DNA from: Pseudozyma flocculosa PF-1
Taxonomy: Eukaryota > Basidiomycota > Ustilaginomycetes > Ustilaginales > Ustilaginaceae
Assembly (NCBI RefSeq): GCF_000417875.1
Contig: NW_006920889.1
Span: 339,691 to 403,690, forward strand
DNA: 64,000 bases
Reading direction: 5' to 3'
Part shown: positions 1 to 11,800 of the stretch, one piece after another
Numbering within the stretch: position 1 is the first letter of the stretch
Layout of the letters: every line of letters starts with the position of its first letter
Program-made: the position numbers and the translations under genes
Notes under the pieces: model-generated
What the model was told of the DNA's origin: nothing
Databases searched by the model: none
Seen by the model: the letters and a program-made list of their open reading frames with translations, nothing else

Positions 1-1318
<1,318 letters not shown>

Positions 1319-1386
1319 GCTGCCGCTTTCGGCGTCCTGCCATCCCTGTATTCGTAGCTGCGCGATGCTCTTGTTTCTTGGCCGGG

Positions 1387-1675
1387 ACAAAGCTCACCTC
1401 ATGTTTCCAGCTCGTTACGCGCTTCGCGAAGTCGCCGCCGTCTCTAACGTGCCCTTTTGGCAGGGCGGACGAGGATAGTCTCGTTGCGTACGTCGACGAA
1501 CGCGACGGGCACCTGGCCCAGCTGGCGTCACAAAGCTCACCTCATGTTTCCAGCTCGTTACGCGCTTCGCGAAGTCGCCGCCGTCTCTAACGTGCCCTTT
1601 TGGCAGGGCGGACGAGGATAGTCTCGTTGCGTACGTCGACGAACGCGACGGGCACCTGGCCCAGCTGGCGTCACA
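1387..1675. repeat. Perfect 143-bp tandem duplication
   Basis: Bases 1387-1529 are repeated without a visible difference at 1530-1672, and the next three bases also match the repeat start. Each unit contains a CTAAC branch-point-like motif followed by TTTTGGCAG and a coding-like stretch reading ADEDSLVAYVDERDG. In the second unit this continues to a stop at 1698-1700. In the first unit it runs into the repeat junction. It lies 68 bp downstream of the kinase stop codon. It could be a duplicated terminal exon of a lost or alternative transcript, or a recent replication-slippage product. Confidence 0.9.
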
Positions 1676-2094
1676 GATGCGTCACCGCATGAACGCTTGA
1701 GCATCGTTATGAGCCGACGCGGTTCGACCGTGTGATGCCCGGGCAGGGCGTTGTTGTCGCCGTCTGTCTCGGTCAAGAACCGAGGCCGCGCGCACAGCAA
1801 CAGCCGACATCGCTGCGCTTGGTTGCGTACCGCATCCGAACCTTCCTCGTCGTGGTCATCGGAAGTCCCTGACACGAGACCCGGTCGCAGCTCGGCGTGT
1901 CTAGCCAGGAGCAAGTGACACAAAGAGCAGCTGGGGACGAGGCACGCCAAGTGCGTCGTGTGTAGAAAAAGAGGCATCAGTCCAGTTCATTTTTGCGCCG
2001 GTAAGAGACGTCGGCGAGCAAGTCCTTGTACGGTACAGTGCATTCTATCGTGAATAAAAACATGTGCGAGCAGCAGGGGGAAAGGGGAAAGTGT
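1676..2094. other. Intergenic, no gene seen
   Basis: This stretch lies between the duplication and the 3' end of the minus-strand transporter. Apart from the short coding-like tail up to 1700 I see no gene. It probably holds the 3' untranslated regions of two converging genes. Confidence 0.5.
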
Positions 2095-3933
2095 CTAGTC
2101 ATCGCGGTCGTGGCTCTCGTCGCTGGCCTTGGACGAGGCGGGCGCGGTGATCGACATGCCTGCGAGCTCGTCGCTGACGCAGTTCTGCTTGTCGTTGAGT
2201 CGGTAGTTTGTGAGGGCGAGGGAGAGGAGGACGGGGGGCACCGAGAGGCAGATGCTGACGATGAGGAGCTTGTGGATGTAGAGGTTGTAGGCAGCGACGA
2301 TGCCGTCGCGGACGGGGCTGCCGAGCGGGTAGGTGGCCAGGTACGATGTGGGCGAGGCAAAGATGGCTGCTCGCTCGGCGGCGCTGAGCATGGGCAGGAA
2401 CCTGTCGAGGTAGCCGGGCAGGACGTTGGTCTGGATGGCGCCGACGACGGCGGTACCGCAGGCACCTCCGATCTCGGTGATAAGGAGGACGTAGGCGGTG
2501 ACCATGGCCACGTCTTGGTGCCGCACGCTGACCTGGGCGGCGACCTGGAGCGTGACGCCAAGGATGCCGCCGCCGAGGCCCTGGAGCACCTGGGGCATGA
2601 CGACCTGGAAGGTGGTCGAGACCGTATCGCGATAGCGGATCATGAGACCGATGCCCAGGATGCGGATCAGGGCTCCGCCGCACAGGGTCCACTTGTACTG
2701 CTTGGTGGCGAGCGAGATGAAGCCGGCTGCAATGCCAAAGACGGTCAGGCAGAGCGACTGGGTGTTGGAAAAGTAGCCGGCGTCGGTGGTGTTGAAGTCC
2801 TTGACAATGACGATCCACGTGTAGGCCGGGGTCCAGGAGAGGTAGAAGCTGAAGAAGTCGAAGAAGCCGATCCAGGTGGCGAGGTGGACGTCCTTGTTGA
2901 GCCTCCATCGCCGGTGGAGGAGGGGCTTGGGGGAGAAAAAGACCTCCCAGAAGCCAAAGGCGATGATTAGGACGCCACCGATGACGAGCATGGCAATGAT
3001 CCAGCTGGTCTGCCACCCGTCGGTCTGGAGCTTGGCCAGGTTGAGCGGGAGGAGGAAGAGGAGCCAGCCGGCGCAGACAAGGAAGAGGCCGATGGCGTCA
3101 ATGTCCTTGCCCAGCTCGTAGACGACGGTGCCGGTGCACGAGAGGAGTGTCTTGAGGTAGGCCGGCGAGAACCTTGAGTTGGCGCCGTTGGCCACCAGCC
3201 GGTCCTCGATCATGCGCATGTAAGGGTGCGTGGGAACGAGTCCGCGCTTCTTTGCGCGGGTCTGGTTGATGGCGAGGGCGAGGATGATGGGGGCGGCGGC
3301 GACGGGGGCGCAGATGCAAAAGATGCCGGGCCCCCACCTCCAGGTGCTGAGGTCGCCGAAGGGAGCGATCGAGTTGACGATCCTGGGTGCGATTGCAAAG
3401 TTGATGATGTAGGGGGTGCTGACGAGGCCGATGGCGGCGCCGCGCCACTTTGTCGAGATGTAGTCGGCGATGACAATCTGCTGCATGATTTGCACGCCGG
3501 TGTTGCCGATGGCGTAGAGGACGGTACCGCCGGCCACGTCGCGGGTGGTCTGGGAGACGGCGATGACAATGAAGCCGAGGATCCAGAAGAAGAGGGCGAC
3601 CGAATAGGCTTGGGCGCGTCCAAAGACGTCTGCAATCTTGGCGATCGGGAACTTGCCGACGGCGATGATGACCTGCTGTACGATGCCGATGGCGGTGTAG
3701 GCGGCAAAGTCGTTGAACTCGGTCGTCGCCGCCGTCTGCCACGCGTACATGGTGTTGTTGTCGAGGCCGGCAATGTAGGCGACAAGGGCGATGCCGAGGA
3801 TGCCGATCCAGAGGGTCCAGCCTGCGACGGAGCGACCGGCCTCGGCGGTGACGACGCCGGCCTGCTTTTCGGCAAAGACGTCGTCGTTGTCCGAAAAGGC
3901 GGGCGCGCCCTCTACGTCGAGCTTACCCGACAT
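2095..3933 (-). CDS. Siderophore-iron transporter, major facilitator superfamily (SIT family)
   Basis: Plasma-membrane proton symporter that would import ferric siderophores, 612 residues in a single exon. The ATG at 3931-3933 (MSGKLDVEGAP) is chosen because the frame upstream of it is low-complexity His/Pro/Ser without membrane-protein character. The protein has about 14 hydrophobic segments. Family signatures are AGLDNNTMYAWQ in the first helix, FPIAKIADVFGRAQAY in the loop 2-3 region, ADYISTKWRGAAIG, and the C-terminal extra pair of helices ending before a polar tail. These match fungal Mir/Sit/Str1 transporters rather than drug-efflux MFS proteins. The long upstream region carries three ATCTGATA(A/G) elements, which points to iron repression by an Urbs1/SRE-type GATA factor. 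The substrate siderophore cannot be read from sequence. Confidence 0.88.
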   Translation of the reverse strand: MSGKLDVEGAPAFSDNDDVFAEKQAGVVTAEAGRSVAGWTLWIGILGIALVAYIAGLDNNTMYAWQTAATTEFNDFAAYTAIGIVQQVIIAVGKFPIAKIADVFGRAQAYSVALFFWILGFIVIAVSQTTRDVAGGTVLYAIGNTGVQIMQQIVIADYISTKWRGAAIGLVSTPYIINFAIAPRIVNSIAPFGDLSTWRWGPGIFCICAPVAAAPIILALAINQTRAKKRGLVPTHPYMRMIEDRLVANGANSRFSPAYLKTLLSCTGTVVYELGKDIDAIGLFLVCAGWLLFLLPLNLAKLQTDGWQTSWIIAMLVIGGVLIIAFGFWEVFFSPKPLLHRRWRLNKDVHLATWIGFFDFFSFYLSWTPAYTWIVIVKDFNTTDAGYFSNTQSLCLTVFGIAAGFISLATKQYKWTLCGGALIRILGIGLMIRYRDTVSTTFQVVMPQVLQGLGGGILGVTLQVAAQVSVRHQDVAMVTAYVLLITEIGGACGTAVVGAIQTNVLPGYLDRFLPMLSAAERAAIFASPTSYLATYPLGSPVRDGIVAAYNLYIHKLLIVSICLSVPPVLLSLALTNYRLNDKQNCVSDELAGMSITAPASSKASDESHDRDD

Positions 3934-4265
3934 GATGGGGGTGAGGTTGCGGTGGTGATGCTTGTGGTGGTGGTGGTGGGGGTGGTGAGGGAGCTCTGGC
4001 AACGACGAAGGAGGCCCGGGCAAAGCGGTCGGGGAGGGCAAGATGTATGTCTGGGGAGCAGAACCGAGGGCGATGCAGGGAGCGAGGTGGACGATGGATG
4101 CCAGAGGAAGAGCGTCCGCTCTGTATATGTAGCTAGTGGTCGATGCCAGGCAGTGGTGTGAAGGAAGGGGGAAAGAGGAGAAGGAGAGAGGGGGCGGAAA
4201 GGGAGGATTGGCCGGACAGGGCAGGAAGGCAGCAGAGGCAGAGGCGATGAACCGAGGCAAAGCGC

Positions 4266-4274
4266 TTATCAGAT
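4266..4274 (-). promoter_or_regulatory. GATA-type iron-regulatory element, ATCTGATAA
   Basis: Reads ATCTGATAA on the minus strand, the same strand as the transporter, about 335 bp upstream of its start codon. It equals the (A/G)TC(T/A)GATAA site bound by Ustilago Urbs1 and the ATCWGATAA site of ascomycete SRE repressors. Function is inferred from the match and the gene it precedes. Confidence 0.7.
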
Positions 4275-4982
4275 GAATCTGATTTTTTTTCCTTGCCCTC
4301 CTCTGGCTCTCTTCTGACCCCTCTGGATGGGCCAGAGAGGCGGACCGCATCAGCCGACTCCTTGCGCTTGGTGGGCCACACGCCCAAGACCCGGAGGGGA
4401 TGGACCCGGGCCTCTCCGCTGCCTGCTGCTGCTGCGCGTTGTCTTGCCTCGACCGCGTGGGATTCAGGGCGAGTGAGCAAGCAAGCTAGCGTCAGGCGTG
4501 GCTCTGCATGCGAGGAGCGTCTCGTGGTCAAGCCTCTGACGACTCTTCACCAGCAGCCGGTCGCCAGGGAGTAAGCGGCAAGGACAGGGCGGGGGGCAGA
4601 GGCCTCTTCTTGCCCTTGACCGGCACGGACGTTGACCGGGTCTCGCCGGTGCCCGTCGTGATCTGCAGTCTGTTTCGCCACACTACTAGCAGAAGTTTGA
4701 CCGCCGTGCAGGGCACTGTGCCCATGAATGCAGCGAGCAAGAGTACACATACAACAGGAAGCGCAGGCATTGCCGCCGCCGCCGCACCGCAGCAGCAGCA
4801 GTAGCAGCCGCAGGGCCTAAAGGCGCCCAGACCATTTGATCCCGACGAGAAATGGCACGAGAGAGCAAGGCAGAGATGCGCCACGACGGCCGACAACCAG
4901 CAGCCGTTCGGGCAGCTTCGGGAAGGGCCGACGATGCACGATGCACCGGCTGGTTGATCAGGGTGGGCAGGCCACGAAAGCT

Positions 4983-4991
4983 ATCTGATAG
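4983..4991 (+). promoter_or_regulatory. GATA-type element, ATCTGATAG
   Basis: A near-identical element (last base G) about 1.05 kb upstream of the transporter start. It fits the looser HGATAR core with the full ATCT prefix. Confidence 0.5.
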
Positions 4992-5342
4992 GCGCACCGG
5001 CCCTTTTTTTTCCAATTCGAGCTCCGCTGTCTCCTCGTCTTGGCAAAATGAAAAACCGTCCGGGCCGGTGCATTGCGCGAAGACACCGAGTCATGAACGA
5101 AGAGGTGCCAGAGAAGCAGCAATGGTCGATCCTGGCCGATGGCCCAACCTCGAGCGACCTCATCAGGCAATGGAAGCGTCTCCCGGCGTGAACGCGATCG
5201 GTGCGACAGGAACGCACAGGGCAATTTGCGGACACGCACATAGTTACTGCTGGCGGCAGTGGGCAGGCCATCGCAGACGATCGGGCAAGCGGCGCAACGA
5301 GACCGAGAAGAGTTGAACAGGCGCCACGTCTCTCCCTTCCGG

Positions 5343-5351
5343 ATCTGATAA
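5343..5351 (+). promoter_or_regulatory. GATA-type iron-regulatory element, ATCTGATAA
   Basis: A second perfect ATCTGATAA, about 1.4 kb upstream of the transporter start and in the opposite orientation to the first. Distal sites at kilobase range are known for the Urbs1 target sid1 in Ustilago, so the distance does not argue against function. Confidence 0.6.
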
Positions 5352-6414
5352 CGAAAAGATCGCCAAGCGAGGCTCAAAACGCACGGCCGAGGCGGAGTCA
5401 AAAAGCCTAAGAGGGGAAAAAAAATTTCACGCGCAGGCACGGCAAGCAAGCACCAAGCAAGGTCGGACGGCTTTGCCCGTAGCCCTTCGCGATGGCCCTC
5501 CGAGCCAAGACCGGGACGCCCTTCCATTCCCAGTCACATCCGCCAGCCAACAAGCAGCCCGCCACGCTGCATCATCTTCGACAGCCAGGTTCAACACCGT
5601 CGGCGTACGAGGGCCACGCCTCTGGTACCTGTCTTTCCAAAGTCGGACCCTCTCTTGCCATGCAGCTTCACCCATCGCCACATAACTAGATTTGCTCGCC
5701 CGCTCTGCCACGATGGACTCTTGCGCTGAAAGCAATCTCCAGGGCAGCACGCGGTCGGGTCGGACCGGGATATACGCTGAGCCGCCATGACACCCATCGA
5801 GCTCTCACAGGCTGGAACCTCACCGTCCCGCAGGCCGTTGGACGGTCCGAGTCACGCCAGAAGTCGTCCAGGATTGAAGGTAGGGGCCGGTACAATAGCA
5901 ACAGGGTCCTTCGGTCCATATCCCTCTTCGCCGGGCAAGTCACCAGGGTTCGACCAGGTCAAGATGGGCTTTGCAGACATCCTCCGCGGAATCGTCAACT
6001 GTCCGTGCCTGTCCTTGTACGTACCTACCTCCTCCCACGGCGCTCCGCATTGCGCTCCGTGTGTCGCTTCTGAGCCGCCGACAAAGAGCGTCAGAAAGGT
6101 CATCATTCGACGTTCCTAGGCACGCATGCACGCATTGCGCACGCTTTGAATCCCGTGCCTGCGCTTGCTGCAGTCTGTACATACATACGACAGTAAGCTT
6201 GACCCGGCGCTCCGTGAGCTCCATCGACGCCTGGCCCCCCGCGCGCGGCTCGAACTCGTGGCAGAGAACGCTAACGTCGGATCGCCGTGCCCTACTCTGC
6301 GCCGTTGCGCCGTTGTTGGAGCGTCTACCTGCAGTCGCACGCGCTCCCTGGCCATAGCGTCGCTCCGCTGTACGAGATGCAGCTCAATCCGAAGCCGCCC
6401 GGCCGCCCGGTCGG

Positions 6415-6425
6415 AAAAGGAAAAA
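6415..6425 (-). terminator. RNA polymerase III terminator of tRNA-Leu
   Basis: On the minus strand the tRNA-Leu 3' end is followed within a few bases by TTTTT and then TTTT, the usual polymerase III stop signal. Confidence 0.75.
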
Positions 6426-6428
6426 GTA

Positions 6429-6533
6429 TGACAAGAGTGGGATTCGAACCCACGCCCGAAGATAGCAGATTGCCCCTCGAGATCCGAGGTATCTTCCTTA
6501 ATGCTACGCCTTAGACCACTCGGCCATCTTGCC
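6429..6533 (-). tRNA. tRNA-Leu(AAG) with intron
   Basis: The reverse strand folds as a tRNA. The acceptor is GGCAAGA paired with TCTTGTC plus an A discriminator. The D arm is GCC...GGC with the Leu-type GAGTGGTCTAAGG. The anticodon stem is TAGCA/TGCTA with a loop reading TTAAGG, giving anticodon AAG. The T arm is GTGGGTTCGAATCCCAC. About 27 nt between position 37 and the 3' half of the loop (roughly 6469-6495) are an intron at the canonical site. The extra arm is short for a class II tRNA. The matching open frame on the other strand is only a shadow of this gene. Confidence 0.9.
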
Positions 6534-6562
6534 CCGGCGTGTGCTGGTGTTCAGATTAACAC

Positions 6563-6570
6563 AATATAAA
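6563..6570 (-). promoter_or_regulatory. TATA-like element upstream of tRNA-Leu
   Basis: An AATATAAA stretch (TTTATATT on the gene strand) lies about 30-37 bp upstream of the mature 5' end. A comparable element sits upstream of the tRNA-Glu in this window. Upstream TATA boxes are needed by tRNA genes in Schizosaccharomyces pombe; use here is inferred. Confidence 0.45.
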
Positions 6571-6929
6571 GTATTGCATCCTTTGGACACATCGGATTGC
6601 GGGCTCGCAGGGCCACAGCCCTTCCACTTTTTTTTTTGTCGTCGACGTCCCCCCCTTCCAACGCTCTTTGCCAGGCTCCGCTTCGCTACTCTTTCGCTTC
6701 GATACCACTTTCGCTTCTCTATCTGGACCGCATCTTTCTCTCGCTCGCGCATCCCTGACCCGTTGCAACATCGTCAGCACTTGCAATCCAGCCCTTGACA
6801 CTTGACCGGGGTCATATTGCGACGAGTTATCCCGACGGCGGTCCGCTCGCTCAGCATCGCAGCTCGATCTTATCGCACGCCGCCAAGGGCCACCATCTGA
6901 TCTCCTCTCGAACGCACCCAGCGGACGCA
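6571..6929. other. Upstream region of DPH5
   Basis: T- and C-rich DNA between tRNA-Leu and DPH5, including a run of nine T near 6631. No gene is seen; it presumably holds the DPH5 promoter and leader. Confidence 0.5.
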
Positions 6930-8126
6930 ATGGTGCTCTACATCATCGGGCTCGGGCTTGCGGATGAGCAAGACATCACGCTCAAGGGGCTCAATGCCGT
7001 CAGATCCTCCGAAAGGATCTACCTTGAGAGCTACACGAGCATCCTGATGGTGGAAGGCTTCAAGGAGCGTCTTGTGAGTTGCAGCGGGTCCGCTGCAGGA
7101 CGCCTCAAGACGCGGCTCGTCTTCTGACCCGTTCCGCTTGTTCCTTTCCACTTTGGAGGTGGCAGGAGCGGCTGTACGAGAAACCGGTCATCTTGGCCCA
7201 TCGCGAGACTGTCGAGCTCGAGTCTGATGCCATCCTCGAGAGTGCTGCGACGTCCAACGTCTCGTTCCTGGTGGTCGGCGACCCGCTGTCGGCAACGACG
7301 CACACCGATCTGATCCTGCGAGCCCGGAACGCCAAGCCCCCGGTCCAGGTCAAGATCATTCACAATGCAAGCATCACCACGGCGATTGGCTCGAGCGGAC
7401 TGGCCGGCTACAACTTCGGGCAAACGGTCAGCGTGCCCTTCTGGCACGCCGACTGGCAGCCAGATAGCTGGCTCGAGAGGATCGGCGAGAACCTTCGGAT
7501 CGGCTGCCACACTCTTGCCCTGGGCGACATCAAGGTCCGCGAGCAGAGCATCGAGGACATGAGCCGGTGGGTCGAATGGACGCCATGCCTGCATCAGCAG
7601 CAGGAGTTGCATCGCTGACCGATCCCCCCTCTGCACCGTCGCGGAATTACATCTGGATCGACTCGTAAACCACAGGGGCGTGCTCCGGTACCAGCCGCCG
7701 CGGTATATGTTGATCCCTCAGCTCATCTCCCAGGTCCTGGCAGCCGCAAAGGCGCACGATGTGGATTTCCTGCACCCCGACAAGACGCTGGCCATCGCGC
7801 TGTGCCGCATGGGTGCCGAGACGGAACGCATCGTGTCCGGCACGCTGCAGGAGCTGCACGATCTGGCCGAGCCCTCGGCCGAGGAACTGGCCAAAGAGGA
7901 GCAAGAGGATGGCGAGGACGAGATGGCGAGCGAGGCAGATCTCGAAAAGCGAAGGGCGGCGCGACGGGAGGCGCGGGCCAAGGCCGCCTACGGGGAGCCG
8001 TTGCACAGCCTCGTCATCGTGGGCCGGCGTCTTCACCCCATCGAGCGCACGTATGGCGGCATGTACGCCGTCGAGGGCAGCGCCTGGCACGAGGTGGCCG
8101 CAAACGTGTACGGCTGTCGCGAATAG
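6930..8126 (+). CDS. DPH5: Diphthine methyl ester synthase
   Basis: S-adenosylmethionine-dependent methyltransferase of diphthamide synthesis on the conserved histidine of elongation factor 2. Exons are 6930-7073, 7166-7566 and 7676-8126 (331 residues), with intron donors GTGAGT and GTGGGT. The first residues MVLYIIGLGLADEQDIT and the blocks FLVVGDPLSATTHTDL, IIHNASI, GYNFGQTVS, DIKVREQSIEDM and YQPPRYM are the DPH5 signature in order. The C-terminal block EPLHSLVIVGRRLHPIE also fits. Relative to yeast DPH5 (about 300 residues) there is a charged insertion of roughly 40 residues, rich in Glu, Lys and Arg, before that last block. The gene is transcribed away from tRNA-Leu. Confidence 0.95.
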
Positions 8127-8875
8127 GTGCCGTGATTCAGAGCGTAAAGTCTTGACCACGGCCGGCCACTGCAATGCAGGCCAGAGCGTGAGAGTGGCCC
8201 GCTCTGCCCGAAGCGACTATGTACATACTGTATGTACTTGTAGGGTGGTCTGATCAGAGCGGCACGGCTCGACGCAGGATAGGGGTGAAGCTGGAAGAGC
8301 GAGAGCCTCAGAAGTGACGACAAGCGCGCCCTAGCACGGCATCCATGTTCATTTGATCCGGCTGGCCCCGCAATGGTCGTGGTGGCAGCACCGTGCCTGG
8401 CCTCCTTTCTCTCTTGATTTCGTGATGGCGCCGAGAAAGAGGAGGCAGGCAGGCAGGCAGGGCAGCTGGCTGTGGCTGCAGGGTCCGTCTGCCAGGACGA
8501 GGCGGCTGGGCGGGGTGTCGAAGCGAGCCAAAAAAGCCGAGCGGGGGTCAGGGCCACCTCACCTCGCACGGAAGAAGCGTGGGGGGGTGGGAGAGCGTGG
8601 CCCCCCAGCCAGGTGAGGCAGGCCACGTAGCAAGACCGGCAGGCGGCCGGGTGGCTGATTCCCTCCTTCGTCCACCACGTCCACCCTTCTCCACACCTTC
8701 TCCTCCATCACGTCTCCATCGGCCCACTTCGCGGCATCCCGAGGTGTCGACTTCCGTTCGCCTGCCTGCTTGCCTCGGTGGATGACATGCTAGCGCTCTA
8801 CCTACCCTAGGGCTCTGCCGAGCAGCAAGTCTCTCTTGTCAGGTCGACCGTGGGCCGGCCTTGCCCTACTCTACC
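8127..8875. other. Intergenic, DPH5 to SLP1
   Basis: About 750 bp with no gene I can support. It includes a short AGGC-type microsatellite near 8440-8460 and pyrimidine-rich DNA from about 8660, probably the SLP1 promoter and leader. Confidence 0.5.
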
Positions 8876-11800
8876 ATGCAGTTCCGCTGGCAATCGGCCA
8901 CCAGAGGCTCGTACTCGGTCCGTCTGGTCGCTGTGCTCCTCTTTGCAGCCTCTAGCCTCGCTTTCCTCTTTGACCCGGGCGTCGACCACTCCGAACATCC
9001 CGCCGAGTCGACACACCGAGGCATCGACCATCGGCTCTTACGCCCGTCCGAAGCCACCCTCGTACCTGGCTCGTCCAGCTCCGTCTCTTTGCCACTCGGG
9101 TGCCGGCGCTCTACAGACTTTTTCGCAGATGTCTGTCCCAGCTCGTCGAACAATCATGGCTCGGCACACTCCCGTGCGCTAGGGGTCGTCCACGGTGACC
9201 TCCTGATCTGCGATCTCCCCTCGCCCGAGCCCCTCATCACGTCAGACGATGGCCCCAGCGGCGATACGCCGCGCACAAGGTCCATTGCCGTGTCTGGAAC
9301 CATCACGTTCACAGAGGGTGTCGACGTCGGCCATCCCGGCGCCGGGCCGCCCTCTCTGAATGGGCCCGGACATCCATCCCTCGACGACGGTCGCGCACCG
9401 TCTCCCGAAGACACCTACCCGCCTCCAGGAGCAGAGGGGTTCTGGCGGCAGCAGAATGGACTGCACGAGTGGCATCCCTCGATGCCCGATCCCGAGTCCT
9501 CGCCTTCGCAGCCAGTGTCGGACCCCTCGACTTCCTCGCAGACCCTGCCCCTTTCCAACCAGCCGCGGCTTCCCAACAGCGCTCTCCCGCCGGCGGCCGA
9601 ACAGGCCCAGATCAAAGCCTACGATGCCTGGTCGGCCGAGCAGGAAGGTCAAGGCTTTTTGAGCTTCAGCGAGTGGAAGGAGAAGTACTTTGATGCGCTG
9701 CGCGACAAGAGCAGGGCTGAAGGCGACAAGTCCAGGCCAAAGTCAAAGAAGGGACGCAAGGCCAAGGACCACACTCAACCTGCCGCCGACCACGGAGGTC
9801 CCTCGACGCCGTCAGCATCTCCTGCCTCTGCAGAGGATGCCGCGAGCTCCGCTCCTGCCGGCACCGACGACCCTTTGACAAGACCAGCCGCGACGCAGGA
9901 CCCACCTGCCAGGCACTTGCCGCAGGACGAGGCTCGAGCGTCGGCTGGGGCATCCGCAGCCGCCCCAAACTCACCTACGCCGGCTGCGGGCGCGCACACG
10001 GCCACCGCCGCTACATCCTCGCCGCCTTCGGCCGACGGACCTGCTCAATCTCAGACGCTGAAGCCAAGCAAAGATGGCAATGCCATCGCCGAGGGTTCCA
10101 AGGATGCTGTCGTCGATCCTATCGCGCGTGGCATCGCTGGCGCCGACGCTTCTACCCAGCTCGCCGCGCTGAAGCATCGCTGGAACTTTGCCTCGTTCGA
10201 CTGCGCGGCCGTCGTCCATCGGACCAACCCTTCGGCCAAATTCGCCAGTGCGATCCTCAGCGAGAAGAAGGATCGCTACATGCTCTCACCCTGTCCAAAG
10301 CAAGGAGGAGCCCATTCCGGCGAGGGGCAATTCGTCATCATCGAGCTCTGCGACGTCATCGTCATCGATACCATCGTCCTCGCCAACTACGAATTCTTCA
10401 GCAGCATGTTCAAGAAGTTCCGCGTCACGGCAGCCAACCAGCTCAAGGGGCGCGAAGACGACTGGAAAGAGCTAGGCACATTCCGGGCCCGCAACGTGCG
10501 AGGGCTACAGGTGAGTCGAGGTCGTCGCAGGCGTAGTCGCAGGAGCCCGTACCGGAATGCGAAGCTGACCGCCTGCAAGCCCCGTCGACGACTGCGCAGG
10601 TCTTCAACCTTCCTCCGTCGCCGGCACGAGGAGGTTTCTACCGCTACATCCGCATCGACTTCCTCGAGCACTACGGCTCCGAATTCTACTGCCCTGTAAG
10701 CCTGCTCCGAGTCTACGGCCTCACCCAGCTCGATGACTACAATCGCGAACTCGAGGAGATGGACAAGCTCTCTCGAAACGACGCCGAGGCCGAAGACGAA
10801 GAGGAAGACGACCTGGAAGACGAGCTTCAAGATCCAAGCGGCAAGGATGCGGCACCGCCTGCAGAAGGATCGAGCCAAGGGGCCGCCGCTGAGGCACTCG
10901 AGAGCACATCTTTGGACGAGGTCAAGATGCGCGACGAGGATGTGTGGAGCCGGCACGAAAAGCTTTTCCGGGAGAGGCTCAAGCATCATAGAGGTCCCGC
11001 AGCAAACGCAACATCGACGGCATCAGCTTCGCAAGGCGAGCTCCTCGAGGAGGCAGCGCTTCCACCGCCGGCGAACGCTTCCGGTGGATCCGATGGACAT
11101 GGCAGCTCTGTCGAGCGACCAGAGGCCACGCAGAACCTGAGCGCCACTGAGGACGCTGGCTCTCAGTCTGGTCGAACGGATGAAAGGACCGCTGACAGAC
11201 GCTGCGATGCCGGGGGCAGCAACGGCGGTCTGACGAGACTCTTCTCGCCCCAGGTCAGCTGTCCAGTGCAGACTCGCCAACGCGACTCAGTTCACCTCGA
11301 CGAGGCTGCAGCCTCACCGCTTCCTGCCACGAGCAAGGCCGCCGCGAAATCCAGCCGCGGACGGACGCAGCATCCAGCGCCGTCTGATGTCGACAGACAG
11401 AGCCGGCTGCCCTCAGCTTCAGCTAACATTGATCGCCGCCAGGACGCCTCCAAGGCTCACGCAAAGTCACCGTCGACGGGTGCTACTGGGCCTGCGCCGC
11501 CGCCTCCGCCATCTACAGCAAGCAGCACCGGTGGGTCTGAGTCCATTTACCGCGCCATCACACGCCGCCTCAACGCACTCGAGGCCAACGCCACGCTCAG
11601 TCAGAGCTACATTGAGCACAGCGGGCAAATGCTGCGAGAGGTGTTTGCTAGGATGGAAAAGCGGCAAGACGAGCGCATGACGGACATGCTGCGCTCACTC
11701 AACGCCAGCAACTGGCGGCAGATCGAGGCGCTCAAGAGGAGGCAGCAGGTCGACTTGCAACGCGCCATCTTCGAGTTCGACGTCCACCGCCAACAAGCAG

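Larger units (their letters stand above)
3934..6414. other. Long intergenic region upstream of the siderophore transporter
   Basis: About 2.5 kb without a gene I can support on either strand; open frames here lack family motifs and change composition erratically. It contains the GATA elements listed separately and a T-rich/A-rich patch near 4280-4290. The right end adjoins the tRNA-Leu terminator. Confidence 0.6.

Noticed and set aside
2026..4161. Long plus-strand open frames opposite the siderophore transporter
   Set aside because: They mirror a strongly biased minus-strand gene, have Gly/Glu/Asp-rich translations typical of antisense frames in GC-rich coding DNA, and show no family motif.
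3934..4350. N-terminal extension of the siderophore transporter upstream of the ATG at 3933
   Set aside because: The upstream frame is His/Pro/Ser low complexity and lacks membrane-protein features. The ATG at 3931-3933 gives the usual family N-terminus.
6287..6514. Short plus-strand open frame containing GFEPTPEDSR-like sequence
   Set aside because: It is the antisense of tRNA-Leu; this type of peptide is a known artefact of translating tRNA genes.
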